A stretch of DNA of 64,000 nt from Asticcacaulis taihuensis. GTDB taxonomy: Bacteria; Pseudomonadota; Alphaproteobacteria; Caulobacterales; Caulobacteraceae. Position 1 is the first letter of the stretch, and the number at the start of each line of letters is the position of its first letter. The notes under the pieces are model-generated. The model had not been told where the DNA came from, made no database searches, and saw nothing but the letters and a program-made list of their open reading frames with translations. Made by a program: the position numbers and the translations under genes. The stretch is taken from contig NZ_FMTS01000006.1 in the NCBI RefSeq assembly GCF_900100255.1, positions 1 through 64,000 of the forward strand. The letters are read 5' to 3'. Below are positions 16,551 through 25,001 of this stretch, one piece after another.

Positions 16551-16615
16551 TCTTATACCTCCCCGACTTGTCGGGGAGGGGGACCGCGCCGAAGGCGTGG
16601 TGGTGGGGGTTCTTA
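16551..16615 (+). repeat. Dispersed palindromic repeat, family 1
   Basis: CTTATACCTCCCCGACTTG / TCGGGGAGG hairpin, GGGACCG, variable CGCCGAAGGCG hairpin and the tail TGGTGGTGGGGGTTCTTAC. It abuts the stop codon of the HTH gene at 16617. Confidence 0.75.
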
Positions 16616-16616
16616 C

Positions 16617-16829
16617 TTACTCAGAGTCTTCCGCCGCATATTCGATCAGGTCACCGGGTTGGCAGCCCAGCGCCCGGCACAGGCAATCCAGTGTCCGAAG
16701 ACGCAGGGCCAGCGCCTGTTGATCACGCAGGATTTCGAGATCGCGCACACTGAGGCCCGTGCGGTCGGACAATTCGACGATAGACAGTCGTTTGCGGGCC
16801 AGGACTTCCGCCAGTTTAAGTTTAATCAT
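16617..16829 (-). CDS. Small Cro/C1-type HTH regulator
   Basis: A 70-residue protein made of one Xre-type helix-turn-helix: IKLKLAEVLARKRLSIVELSDRTGLSVRDLEILRDQQ followed by LRTLDCLCRALGCQPGDLIEYA. This is the YozG-like type usually encoded next to a DUF2975 membrane protein, as here (gene at 16885 upstream). AGGAG precedes the ATG at 16829; a longer open frame upstream is not supported. It probably controls the pair's own expression (inference). Confidence 0.88.
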   Translation of the reverse strand: MIKLKLAEVLARKRLSIVELSDRTGLSVRDLEILRDQQALALRLRTLDCLCRALGCQPGDLIEYAAEDSE

Positions 16830-16884
16830 CCAAAGCTCCTTAGGAAAAGTGGCTTCCACTTTTCCGTAAAAAGGGGCGTCTTGC

Positions 16885-17406
16885 TCATATGGTGCGGTCC
16901 ACTTCCTGGCGCAGGCGGGCACCTTCCTTGAAGACCTCCGCCAACACGAAAACCACCAGAACGGCAAACCAGGTCGTCACCGCGCGCAGGCCGTAGATCG
17001 GTTCAAAATGCAGGTGAAACACCCCCGAGGCCACACCGCGCGCCAGATAACCGAAAACCTCCAGCGCCCCAAGGCCAAAGCCGATCCAGCGCAGGCGGAT
17101 AGTGTTGTCCGGATGGAAAACATCCCCTTCGGACAGGGTGCGGAAAATCTGCCGCGTCCAGTGGGTGATCAGCAGGTAGCCGGCCAGCGAGGCACCGAAC
17201 GCCATCAGCATGAAGGCCATCGACCCGGCTGACAAGCTGGCATCGACATTGAAGCGCCGCACCGCTTCCGCGGCCAGATTGGGCACACTGAGCAGGCAGA
17301 CCGACAGCGCCACCACCACGGCGATCAGGCTGTAGAGGCCGTAATAGACGACATCGAGCGCCGTCTTCAGCAGGCTGGAAATGGAGCGCGGCCCCAGGAA
17401 ACGCAT
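16885..17406 (-). CDS. DUF2975 membrane protein
   Basis: A 173-residue membrane protein with four predicted segments: about 19-40 (YYGLYSLIAVVVALSVCLLS), 60-80 (GSMAFMLMAFGASLAGYLLI), 108-130 (IGFGLGALEVFGYLARGV) and 140-160 (TTWFAVLVVFVLAEVF). The segment GDVFHPDNTIRLRWIG after the second helix is typical of DUF2975, and the family is commonly paired with a small Xre regulator, which follows 55 bases downstream. The partner arrangement suggests a membrane-sensor/regulator module, function unknown. Confidence 0.85.
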   Translation of the reverse strand: MRFLGPRSISSLLKTALDVVYYGLYSLIAVVVALSVCLLSVPNLAAEAVRRFNVDASLSAGSMAFMLMAFGASLAGYLLITHWTRQIFRTLSEGDVFHPDNTIRLRWIGFGLGALEVFGYLARGVASGVFHLHFEPIYGLRAVTTWFAVLVVFVLAEVFKEGARLRQEVDRTI

Positions 17407-17509
17407 GTTTTAGTCCTCGAATTTCCCTTAGTGTTCCATAAGTTCCACATAAAACACAAGTGACCTATTTGTAAGGATGGGTTAGACAGCGTGAAACGAG
17501 AGAACCAAT

Positions 17510-18121
17510 ATGCCCCTGCACCTGATCCCCGACCAGAAGCTGATCGCCGCCACGCATAATCCTGGCAAGGCTGTGGAAATTTCCGCCATGCTGGAAGGTC
17601 GCTATAAGGTCATCACCGCCGGTTCGCTGGGCTTGCCAGAACCACCGGAAACCGAGGTCAGCTTTATCGGCAACGCCATCCTGAAGGCCCGCCATGCCGC
17701 TATGAGCGCCGGTATGGTGGCCCTGGCCGACGATTCTGGCCTCAGCATAGAGGCGCTGGATGGCGACCCCGGCATCTATAGCGCCCGCTGGGCCGGACCT
17801 TACAAGGATTTCGACCGCGCCATGGAGGTGATCGAGCACAAGATGCGCATCGCCCGCGAAACTGAAAGTAAGACCAGCCTGAATGCCTGGTTCACCTGCG
17901 CCCTGGCCGTGGCCTGGCCGGAGGGTCACGCGGCGGTTTTTGAAGGCCGCGTCGATGGCGAGATCGTCTTCCCGAAACGCGGCGACAAGGGCTTTGGCTA
18001 CGATCCAATCTTCCGGCCGAATGGCTATGACGTCACCTTCGCCGAAATGGACCCCGAAACAAAAGACAAGATCAGCCATCGCCATCTCGCCTTCGAGCAG
18101 CTACGGGCGGCACTGTTTTGA
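17510..18121 (+). CDS. rdgB: Non-canonical purine NTP pyrophosphatase (RdgB/HAM1)
   Basis: This enzyme hydrolyses dITP, ITP and XTP to monophosphates, keeping damaged purines out of nucleic acids. The 203-residue protein has LIAATHNPGKAVEI (phosphate-binding start), FIGNAILKARHA, the catalytic LADDSGLSIEALDGDPGIYSARWAG and GFGYDPIF, then KDKISHRHLAFEQL near the end, all family hallmarks. Its TGA overlaps the TTG start proposed for hemW (TTGA), so the two are coupled. First gene of the run rdgB-hemW-rsmI-yraN-gshB. Confidence 0.96.
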   Translation: MPLHLIPDQKLIAATHNPGKAVEISAMLEGRYKVITAGSLGLPEPPETEVSFIGNAILKARHAAMSAGMVALADDSGLSIEALDGDPGIYSARWAGPYKDFDRAMEVIEHKMRIARETESKTSLNAWFTCALAVAWPEGHAAVFEGRVDGEIVFPKRGDKGFGYDPIFRPNGYDVTFAEMDPETKDKISHRHLAFEQLRAALF

Positions 18122-19302
18122 TTGGCGATAACTTCTCCTCCCCTGCAATAGCGGGGGAGGTGGCGCGCCCAGTCGCGCTGGAGGGGGCAAAACCCCTCTC
18201 CCTCTATATCCACTGGCCTTACTGTTCACGCATCTGCCCCTATTGCGATTTCAACGTCACGCGAGATCGCGGCCAGGCCTCGCAGCGCGCGCTTTTCGAC
18301 GCCATCATGGCCGATATGCGACGGCAGGCGGAAGGCCTGGGCAACCGCCAACTGGCCAGTGTCTTCTTCGGTGGCGGCACGCCTTCGTTACTGCCGCCGG
18401 ACTGGGTGGCCGAACTGATCGCGCAGGCAGGCGACCTTTTTCCCTATACGGACGATATCGAAATCACGCTGGAAGCCAACCCGACCGACGCCGAGATTTC
18501 ACGCTACGAAGGCTTCCGCGCCGCCGGCATCAATCGTCTGTCCCTTGGCGTCCAATCCCTGGATGACGCGGCGCTGAAATTCCTTGGCCGCAACCATTCC
18601 GCCGCCGAAGCCATCCGCGGTATCGAGACGGCGCAAACCGTTTTTGGTCGTGTTTCGCTCGACCTGATCTATGCCCTGCCGAACCAGACGCTCGATGCCT
18701 GGGAGACCGAACTGCGTGCCGCCGCTGCACTCGGTATCGAACATATCTCTCCATACCAACTGACCATCGAACAGACCACGCCGTTCGGTCGCGCCGTTAA
18801 ACGCAAGCTATGGTCGCCACCCGAAGAAGAACTGGCCGAAAGCTTCTATTTCCGAACGCTCGATGTTCTGGGATCGCTCGGTTTCGAAGCCTATGAGGTC
18901 TCCAACCATGCCCGCGGTAAGGCGGCACGTTCGGCGCACAATGTGCTGATCTGGGAAGGCGTTGACTATATGGGCATCGGCCCCGGCGCTCATGGCCGCC
19001 TGACGCGGAATGGCGCCCGTACGGCTACGGTCGCCGAAAAGGATCTCAAAACCTACACGGCCGCTGCCGATCCTATCGAGGCTATACCTTTAACGCCTTC
19101 CGAAGCCGAGGAAGAAGCCCTGATGCTGGGCCTGCGTCTCACTGAAGGCGTGGCGCTGAATCGCCTGCCCAATCTGCCTATCATCGAGAAAGCCACGCCC
19201 CTCATCGAGCAGGGCTTTATGGAGCTGACTGCGGATCGCCTGCGCGCCACCGAAAAGGGCCGTGTGGTGCTGGACCGGCTGCTGTTTGAACTGCTAGGCT
19301 GA
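18118..19302 (+). CDS. hemW: Radical SAM heme chaperone HemW (HemN-like)
   Basis: A radical SAM protein thought to insert heme into respiratory enzymes; often misnamed coproporphyrinogen oxidase. The 394-residue protein has the cluster motif CSRICPYCDFN (Cx3Cx2C), GGGTPSLLP, the GxGxQS-like LGVQSLDDAAL, and the C-terminal HemN-like region. The frame is open from TTG 18118 (overlapping rdgB), but residues about 6-24 are encoded by a family 2 repeat, so the N-terminal extension before LYIHWPYC is not conserved coding sequence. No ATG exists between the repeat and the core; GTG 18160 is an alternative start. Confidence 0.93.
   Translation: MIGDNFSSPAIAGEVARPVALEGAKPLSLYIHWPYCSRICPYCDFNVTRDRGQASQRALFDAIMADMRRQAEGLGNRQLASVFFGGGTPSLLPPDWVAELIAQAGDLFPYTDDIEITLEANPTDAEISRYEGFRAAGINRLSLGVQSLDDAALKFLGRNHSAAEAIRGIETAQTVFGRVSLDLIYALPNQTLDAWETELRAAAALGIEHISPYQLTIEQTTPFGRAVKRKLWSPPEEELAESFYFRTLDVLGSLGFEAYEVSNHARGKAARSAHNVLIWEGVDYMGIGPGAHGRLTRNGARTATVAEKDLKTYTAAADPIEAIPLTPSEAEEEALMLGLRLTEGVALNRLPNLPIIEKATPLIEQGFMELTADRLRATEKGRVVLDRLLFELLG
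18133..18193 (+). repeat. Family 2 repeat inside the hemW 5' coding region
   Basis: ACTTCTCCTCCCCTGCAATA/GCGGGGGAGG is followed by TGGCGCGCC, GTCGCGC and TGGAGGGGGC, the same order as at 4993-5175 and 5739-5795. It is read through in frame by hemW. Confidence 0.75.
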
Positions 19303-19306
19303 TCTT

Positions 19307-20173
19307 ATGGAATCTCTTTTCGCTCCGCCGCCGCGCGCCGTCTCCCCCGGCCTCTATATCGTCGCCACGCCGATCGGCAATCTGCGCGACATTACTCTGC
19401 GCGCGCTCGATATCCTGCGCGCCGCCGATGTGGTGCTGGCCGAGGATACCCGCGTCGCCGGCAAGCTGCTGGCCGCCTATGACCTCAAGAAGAAACTGCT
19501 GCGCTATGACGATCATGCCGGCGAAAAAATTCTGCCGGAAATTCTCGACCGGCTGGCGCAGGGCCAGATCATCGCCCAGGTCTCGGATGCCGGCACGCCG
19601 CTGATCAACGATCCCGGTTTCCGGCTGGTCAGCGAGGCGCAGAAGGCCGGCGCCAAGGTTCATCCCATACCCGGCGCCTCGGCAGTACTGGCGGCGCTTT
19701 GCCTTTCCGGCCTGCCGACCGACCGCTTCCTGTTCGCCGGTTTTCTGCCCAATAAATCCGCAGCCCGGAAAACCTTCCTCAGCGAATTTGCCGCCCAACC
19801 GGCGACCCTCGTCATGTTCGAGACCGGCCCACGACTGCACGACTCCCTGACCGATATCCTGAGCGTGCTCGGCGACCGTGAAGCCTGTGTCTGCCGTGAG
19901 CTGACCAAGCTGTACGAAACCGCTCATCGCGGCACGCTTTCCGAACTGGTCGCCGATCCGGCCTTGCAGGAGCCTAAGGGAGAGATCGTTCTTGTGATTG
20001 CGCCGCCGGCCGAGGCCGCCCCGTCGGCCGAAAATCTCGAAGAGGCGCTGAAACTGGCTCTGGAAAGCTACGCCCCCGCCGATGCCGCCAAACAGCTTTC
20101 CGCCATGTTCGGATTACCGCGCAAAATGATCTATCAGAAGGCGCTCGAAATGCAGGGCAAGGCGCGTGGATAA
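19307..20173 (+). CDS. rsmI: 16S rRNA (cytidine-2'-O)-methyltransferase RsmI
   Basis: RsmI methylates the 2'-OH of C1402 of 16S rRNA using SAM. The 288-residue protein has LYIVATPIGNLRDITLRALDIL, the AEDTR motif, YDDHAGEKI, ISDAGTP-like VSDAGTPLINDPGFRLV, PGASAVLAAL and FLFAGFLP, the tetrapyrrole-methylase fold signature. Starts 5 bases after hemW and overlaps yraN by 8 bases; clearly one operon. Confidence 0.96.
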   Translation: MESLFAPPPRAVSPGLYIVATPIGNLRDITLRALDILRAADVVLAEDTRVAGKLLAAYDLKKKLLRYDDHAGEKILPEILDRLAQGQIIAQVSDAGTPLINDPGFRLVSEAQKAGAKVHPIPGASAVLAALCLSGLPTDRFLFAGFLPNKSAARKTFLSEFAAQPATLVMFETGPRLHDSLTDILSVLGDREACVCRELTKLYETAHRGTLSELVADPALQEPKGEIVLVIAPPAEAAPSAENLEEALKLALESYAPADAAKQLSAMFGLPRKMIYQKALEMQGKARG

Positions 20174-20543
20174 GGCGCTTCGGGGAGCGAAAGCACACAA
20201 ACGCGGCCATCTGGCCGAATATGTTGCCCTCATCCACCTGATGCTGAAAGGCTACCGCATCCTCGGCTTTCGCCTCAAAATGCCGCAGGGCGAAATCGAT
20301 ATCCTGGCCCAGAAGGGCACGCGCCTGCATCTGGTCGAGGTCAAGCAGCGCCGCAGCCACGAAGAGGCTTTCGAGACCGTCTCCACTATCCAGCAGGAAC
20401 GCCTGTGGCAGGCCGGACTGGCGCTTCTGGAAAAGAAGCCGCGGCTGCGCAAGCTCGACCTGGTCATCGACCTCTACACGATCGCACCGGGTCAATGGCC
20501 GCGCCATCAGATCAACGCTTTTGAAAAGATTGAGCGCTTCTGA
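20166..20543 (+). CDS. yraN: YraN/UPF0102-family nuclease-like protein
   Basis: A 125-residue protein of the YraN (UPF0102) family, which has a Holliday-junction-resolvase/endonuclease fold: GHLAEYVALIHLMLKGYRILGFRLKMPQGEIDILAQKG, then LHLVEVKQRR, containing the conserved E, D and E-x-K residues of PD-(D/E)xK-like enzymes. Exact cellular role is unclear. Starts with GTG at 20166 inside the end of rsmI, the usual neighbour of this family. Confidence 0.92.
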   Translation: MDKALRGAKAHKRGHLAEYVALIHLMLKGYRILGFRLKMPQGEIDILAQKGTRLHLVEVKQRRSHEEAFETVSTIQQERLWQAGLALLEKKPRLRKLDLVIDLYTIAPGQWPRHQINAFEKIERF

Positions 20544-20600
20544 ACTTGCCATACGCGCTTCCGCGTCTCATATGACGGACAGCATAAAGGAACACCGCTT

Positions 20601-21554
20601 ATGAGCCTGCGCGTCGCCGTCCAGATGGACCCCATCGAAAACATCAATATCGGTGGCGACACCACGTTCCTGCTGATGATGGCAGCGCAGCGGCGCGGTC
20701 ATACCCTTTGGGTCTATCAACCCGAACATCTGAGCTACGAAGACGGCAAGCCCTTCGCCCGCGCACGCAAGGTCACCTTGCGGGAGGTCAAGGGCGATCA
20801 TGTCACGCTGGGTGACTATGAAAAGCTCGACCTGTCCGATGATCTCGATGTCATCCTGATGCGTCAGGACCCGCCCTTCGATATCGCCTACATCACCGCC
20901 ACCTATTTCTTAGAGGCCGTCCATCCGAAAACCCTGGTGGTCAATAACCCGACCAGCGTGCGCGATGCCCCGGAAAAACTGCTGGCGACACGTTTCCCCG
21001 GCCTACAGCCGCCGACCCTGATTTCCTCCGATCCGGTGGCCCTGCATGATTTCTTCGAGCGCCACGGCGACTGTATCCTCAAGCCCCTGCACGGTGCAGC
21101 AGGCAACGGCATCATCAAGCTCAAGGCCGGCGACCGCAATCTCGACGCCTTGATCGAACTCTTCGGCAATATGAGCCGTGAGCCGGTCATCCTGCAAAAA
21201 TTCATTCCGGCGGTCAGCGCCGGCGACAAGCGCATCATCCTGATCGATGGTGAAATCGTCGGTGGCATCAATCGTGTGCCGGAAAAAGGCGCCGTACGCT
21301 CCAACCTGCGCGTCGGCGGCACGGCCGTACCGCTGGTGCTCACAAATCGTGATCGGGAAATCTGCGAGATACTCAAGCCGGTGCTTAAGGAAAAAGGTCT
21401 TATGTTTGTGGGCATTGACGTGATCGGCGATTACCTGACCGAAATCAACGTCACCTCACCCACCGGCGCCGTGCAGCTAAAAGCTTTTGAAGGGGTTGAT
21501 GCCGGCGAAATTTTGTGGGATCGCATAGCCGAGACGCTCCAGAACCGTGCCTGA
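20601..21554 (+). CDS. gshB: Glutathione synthetase
   Basis: Catalyses ATP-dependent joining of gamma-glutamylcysteine and glycine, the last step of glutathione synthesis. The 317-residue ATP-grasp protein begins [24 protein letters not shown], contains [19 protein letters not shown], the ATP-binding [32 protein letters not shown], and the C-terminal [25 protein letters not shown] precedes the ATG. Follows yraN by 57 bases. Confidence 0.97.
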   Translation: MSLRVAVQMDPIENINIGGDTTFLLMMAAQRRGHTLWVYQPEHLSYEDGKPFARARKVTLREVKGDHVTLGDYEKLDLSDDLDVILMRQDPPFDIAYITATYFLEAVHPKTLVVNNPTSVRDAPEKLLATRFPGLQPPTLISSDPVALHDFFERHGDCILKPLHGAAGNGIIKLKAGDRNLDALIELFGNMSREPVILQKFIPAVSAGDKRIILIDGEIVGGINRVPEKGAVRSNLRVGGTAVPLVLTNRDREICEILKPVLKEKGLMFVGIDVIGDYLTEINVTSPTGAVQLKAFEGVDAGEILWDRIAETLQNRA

Positions 21555-21757
21555 TAACGAGGCCGGTTTCCCGTCGGTAAATATTAAAATCAACCGCCCG
21601 ATTTCCCCCTCCGCAAGGCAGGGTTGAGAAAATGCGCATTTGTTCCATTTTTGTTCTTGCTTTGTATTTTTCAACGCACTAGACTGTGGATAATTCCAGT
21701 ATAGGCGTACCAGATTTTGGCCAGACCATTGGCAAGAGATTAAACGGGGGCAATCAC

Positions 21758-23317
21758 ATGCCGGCGCGGATCACCACCGTTGCGTTTGAAGGCGCCGAAG
21801 CGCGCCGGGTCGAGGCCGAGGTTGTCCTGACCAATGGGCACATCTCTTTTCATGTGGTCGGACTGGGCGACAAGGCTGTGGCCGAAAGCCGCGAACGGGT
21901 GCGTGGCGCCTTTGCCGGCATGGGTTTGAGCCTGCCGGGCAAGCGCATCGTTGCCGCGCTCTCGCCTGCCGACCTGCCCAAGGAAGGCTCGCATTTCGAC
22001 TTGCCAATCGCGCTCGCCCTGATGACCGTCATGGGCATTATTCCCGAAGACGCCCTGACCAACTATGTCTGCGTCGGCGAACTGATGCTCGATGGCCGCA
22101 TTGCCGCCATCAGCGGCGCCCTGCCCGCGGCCATCGCCGCCTCGGAGTTCGGCATGGGGCTGATCTGCCCGGCCGATAATGGCGCCGAAGCCGCCTGGGC
22201 GGGCGATGTCAATATTCTCGCGCCTGCCTCGCTGATTGCCCTGATCAATCATTTCAAGGGCCATGCCGTGCTCAGTCCGCCGGTGCCAGGCGAGGTGAAG
22301 GCATCCGCCAAACCGCTCGATCTCAATGAGGTCAAGGGCCAGGAAGTGCCCAAGCGCGCTCTGGAAATCGCCGCGGCGGGCGGTCATAATCTGCTGTTTG
22401 TCGGCCCGCCGGGATCGGGCAAGTCGATGCTGGCCCAGAGACTGCCGGGTATATTGCCGCCCCTGACCTCGCGCGAACTGCTGGAAACCTCTCAGGTCTG
22501 GTCTATGGCCGGGCTGATCGCCAAGGGCGAGCTTACCCGTGAACGGCCCTTCCGCGCCCCGCATCATTCGGCCTCGATGGCGGCCCTGACCGGCGGCGGG
22601 ATGCGCGCCAAGCCGGGCGAGGTCTCCCTGGCGCATAATGGCGTGCTGTTTCTTGATGAACTGCCGGAATTTTCGCCGCAGGCGCTGGATTCGCTGCGCC
22701 AACCGCTGGAAACCAATGAAATCATCGTGGCGCGCGCCAATCACCACGTCAAATACCCCGCGCGCGTGCAATTGGTGGCGGCTATGAATCCCTGCCGCTG
22801 CGGCTATGGCGGCGTCGGCAAGGGCGCCTGCGGCAAGGCCCCGCGCTGCATCAGGGATTACCAGGGCCGGGTGTCCGGACCGCTGATGGATCGCATCGAC
22901 CTGCAAATCGATGTTCCGCCGGTCACCGCCATGGACATGGCCCTGCCCGCGCCGGCTGAAGGCTCGAAGGAGGTCGCCGCCCGCGTATCAGCGGCGCGCG
23001 AGATCCAGCTCGACCGTGCCCGGCGGCTTGACCTGGCCACAGATAATGGCCTGAACGCCACCGCCTACGGTGCCGGTCTAGAACACATTTGCGCCCTTGA
23101 CGACAGCGCTAAGGCCCTGCTGACACAGGCCGCGCAGCAGACCGGATTAAGCGCCCGTGGGTGGACCCGCACCCTGCGCCTGGCGCGCACTATTGCCGAC
23201 CTCGAACAATCCGGCCCGGTACTTCGCCGCCACATCGCAGAAGCCCTGGTCTATCGCCGCACGGCCACCACCGATGACCAGGTTGAGGCGCGAATGCAGG
23301 GCCGCGTGGTATCTTAA
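21758..23317 (+). CDS. comM: ComM/YifB-type AAA+ ATPase (Mg-chelatase-like)
   Basis: A hexameric helicase of the ComM family, which promotes branch migration during natural transformation in other bacteria. The 519-residue protein (from ATG 21758, after CGGGGGCAATCAC) has an N-terminal Lon-like domain (GEAxxV...LSPADLPKEGSHFDLPIAL), the Walker A GPPGSGKS at residues 216-223, Walker B LFLDELPEF, the FRAPHHSAS segment and a Cys-rich CRCGYGGVGKGACGKAPRC zinc-like motif. An upstream GTG at 21686 would add 24 unsupported residues. No competence genes are nearby in the window. Confidence 0.94.
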   Translation: MPARITTVAFEGAEARRVEAEVVLTNGHISFHVVGLGDKAVAESRERVRGAFAGMGLSLPGKRIVAALSPADLPKEGSHFDLPIALALMTVMGIIPEDALTNYVCVGELMLDGRIAAISGALPAAIAASEFGMGLICPADNGAEAAWAGDVNILAPASLIALINHFKGHAVLSPPVPGEVKASAKPLDLNEVKGQEVPKRALEIAAAGGHNLLFVGPPGSGKSMLAQRLPGILPPLTSRELLETSQVWSMAGLIAKGELTRERPFRAPHHSASMAALTGGGMRAKPGEVSLAHNGVLFLDELPEFSPQALDSLRQPLETNEIIVARANHHVKYPARVQLVAAMNPCRCGYGGVGKGACGKAPRCIRDYQGRVSGPLMDRIDLQIDVPPVTAMDMALPAPAEGSKEVAARVSAAREIQLDRARRLDLATDNGLNATAYGAGLEHICALDDSAKALLTQAAQQTGLSARGWTRTLRLARTIADLEQSGPVLRRHIAEALVYRRTATTDDQVEARMQGRVVS

Positions 23318-23402
23318 TACTATGTGAATCCCGCATTGGAGCTAACTTAACCTTTTTGATCTAGGCTGGTCTCCTCAGTTAGGGACAGGCGGAAGAATCC
23401 CC

Positions 23403-24929
23403 ATGCAGATTTCAGTTACAGGCCACGATCAGGAAGAGCGGCTATCGCCTGAGGAGCGCCTGAAAGCGCGCGAAGATTTTTTCCGCCTTATGAGCCATGA
23501 AATCCGCACCCCGCTCAATGGCGTCATGGGCATGTTATCGCTTCTGACCCGTACGCCCCTGTCTCCTGACCAAGCGTCGTACGTCCAGACGGCGCGTGAA
23601 TCCGGCGATCACCTGCTCACCCTGGTCAATGATCTGCTCGACTATGCCCGTATCGATGCCGGCCGGATCGAACTGGAAACGACCGAGGTGCAACTGGAGC
23701 CGTTGCTGCAGAGCGTGGCTGAGCTTCTGTCACCGCGCGCCCACGCCAATCATATAGAGGTGGTGTGGTCGCTCGATCCGCGCCTTGACTATATCCATGC
23801 TGATGAAGGCCGCCTGCGCCAGATCCTGTTCAATCTGGCCGGCAATGCCATCAAATTCACCACAAAAGGCGGCGTGCTGATCCATGTCGGCCTGAGCGAT
23901 GTCGGCCTTGTCCGTTTCAGTGTCCGCGATACCGGCGCCGGTATTCCGGAAGAAGCCCGTGTGCGTATTTTCGAGGAATATGGGCAGGTAGAGCCCAGCC
24001 ACGCCACCCGTTATGGCGGCGCCGGACTGGGACTGGTGGTTGTCAAGAAACTCGTCGACGTTATGCAGGGCACGCTCACGCTCGAAAGCGAAGTCGGCCA
24101 CGGCTCGCGCTTTACCGTCGAATTTCGCGCGCCCTATGGCCTGCGCAACCGGCCGTCACAAAACCGCTATCCCCACGCCATCGCCTTTATCGGCGACAAT
24201 GACATCCTGGCCGAAGGCGCCGGGTCGCATCTGGCAGCGGGCGATTGCCGTCTGCGCATGGTGCCGCGCGCCGAAGACATTTTCGATCCACAGGCTATTA
24301 TCCTGGCCGATCGTGCCGCCTTTTCCGCGCCCGTACCTGCACCCTCCCCGCGCAGCCTGATTTTGCTGGCGCCGGAGCAGCGCGACGAAATCGATGCCTG
24401 GCGCGAAAAAGGCTGGTCCGGCTACCTCATCAAGCCCCTGCGTCGCTCCTCCCTGCTCGAACGTCTGGAGACGCTGCACGATCAGGAACAGAAGGTCGAA
24501 CCGAAACCGCAGAATGACGACGAGCGCATAGTCAGCGAATCCGCGCCGGACAAGTCCGTACTGCTGGTCGAGGATAATCCGGTCAATGCTCTGCTGGCGC
24601 AAATCCTGCTCCAGCGCGAAGGCTGCCGTGTCGAACGCGCTTCTTCCGGCGAGGAGGCCATAGATATTGTTAAGTCTCGCCAGTTCGATATCATCTTCAT
24701 GGATCTCGGCCTGCCGGGCATTGATGGCCTCGGTGCGGTGCGTGAAATCCGCGCCATGGGCATCCGCACACCAGTGATTGCCCTGACCGCCAATGCCTAT
24801 GAGGAAGACCGCCGCGCCAGCATTCATGCCGGCATGAACGACTTCCTGACCAAGCCGATCGAACTCGTAGCGCTCAAACACCGCCTTCAGACCTGGACCG
24901 GCGAGCACCCGGCGGCCAAAAGCGCTTAA
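23403..24929 (+). CDS. shkA: Hybrid histidine kinase, ShkA-like, with pseudo-receiver and receiver domains
   Basis: A 508-residue cytoplasmic kinase without sensor domain: HisKA with the H-box FRLMSHEIRTPLNG (His32), HATPase (N-box NLAGNAIKFT, G1 DTGAGIP, G2 GGAGLGL), a degenerate receiver at about 255-370 with no phosphorylatable Asp pocket but a C-terminal GYLIKPLRRSSLLERL segment, a linker with NDDERIV, and a true receiver (VEDNPVNALL, Asp434 in IIFMDLGLPG, FLTKPI). This is the architecture of Caulobacter ShkA, where c-di-GMP binds the pseudo-receiver, frees the kinase and starts the ShkA-ShpA-TacA relay that drives stalk genes. Orthology is inferred from order and length. It lies alone, 86 bases after comM. 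Confidence 0.75.
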   Translation: MQISVTGHDQEERLSPEERLKAREDFFRLMSHEIRTPLNGVMGMLSLLTRTPLSPDQASYVQTARESGDHLLTLVNDLLDYARIDAGRIELETTEVQLEPLLQSVAELLSPRAHANHIEVVWSLDPRLDYIHADEGRLRQILFNLAGNAIKFTTKGGVLIHVGLSDVGLVRFSVRDTGAGIPEEARVRIFEEYGQVEPSHATRYGGAGLGLVVVKKLVDVMQGTLTLESEVGHGSRFTVEFRAPYGLRNRPSQNRYPHAIAFIGDNDILAEGAGSHLAAGDCRLRMVPRAEDIFDPQAIILADRAAFSAPVPAPSPRSLILLAPEQRDEIDAWREKGWSGYLIKPLRRSSLLERLETLHDQEQKVEPKPQNDDERIVSESAPDKSVLLVEDNPVNALLAQILLQREGCRVERASSGEEAIDIVKSRQFDIIFMDLGLPGIDGLGAVREIRAMGIRTPVIALTANAYEEDRRASIHAGMNDFLTKPIELVALKHRLQTWTGEHPAAKSA

Positions 24930-25001
24930 GCTCTGCACATCTGACGCTTTGACAGGCCGGGCGAAGCCCCATACCTTCCCTTCAAACGGACGGAGCAAGG
25001 C

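Noticed and set aside
17480-17500. GCGTGAAAC as a fourth parS
   Set aside because: Only a half site; the palindrome is not completed.
21740-22906. Open frame antisense to comM
   Set aside because: Low-complexity Gln/Arg/Gly-rich product opposite a well-supported AAA+ gene.
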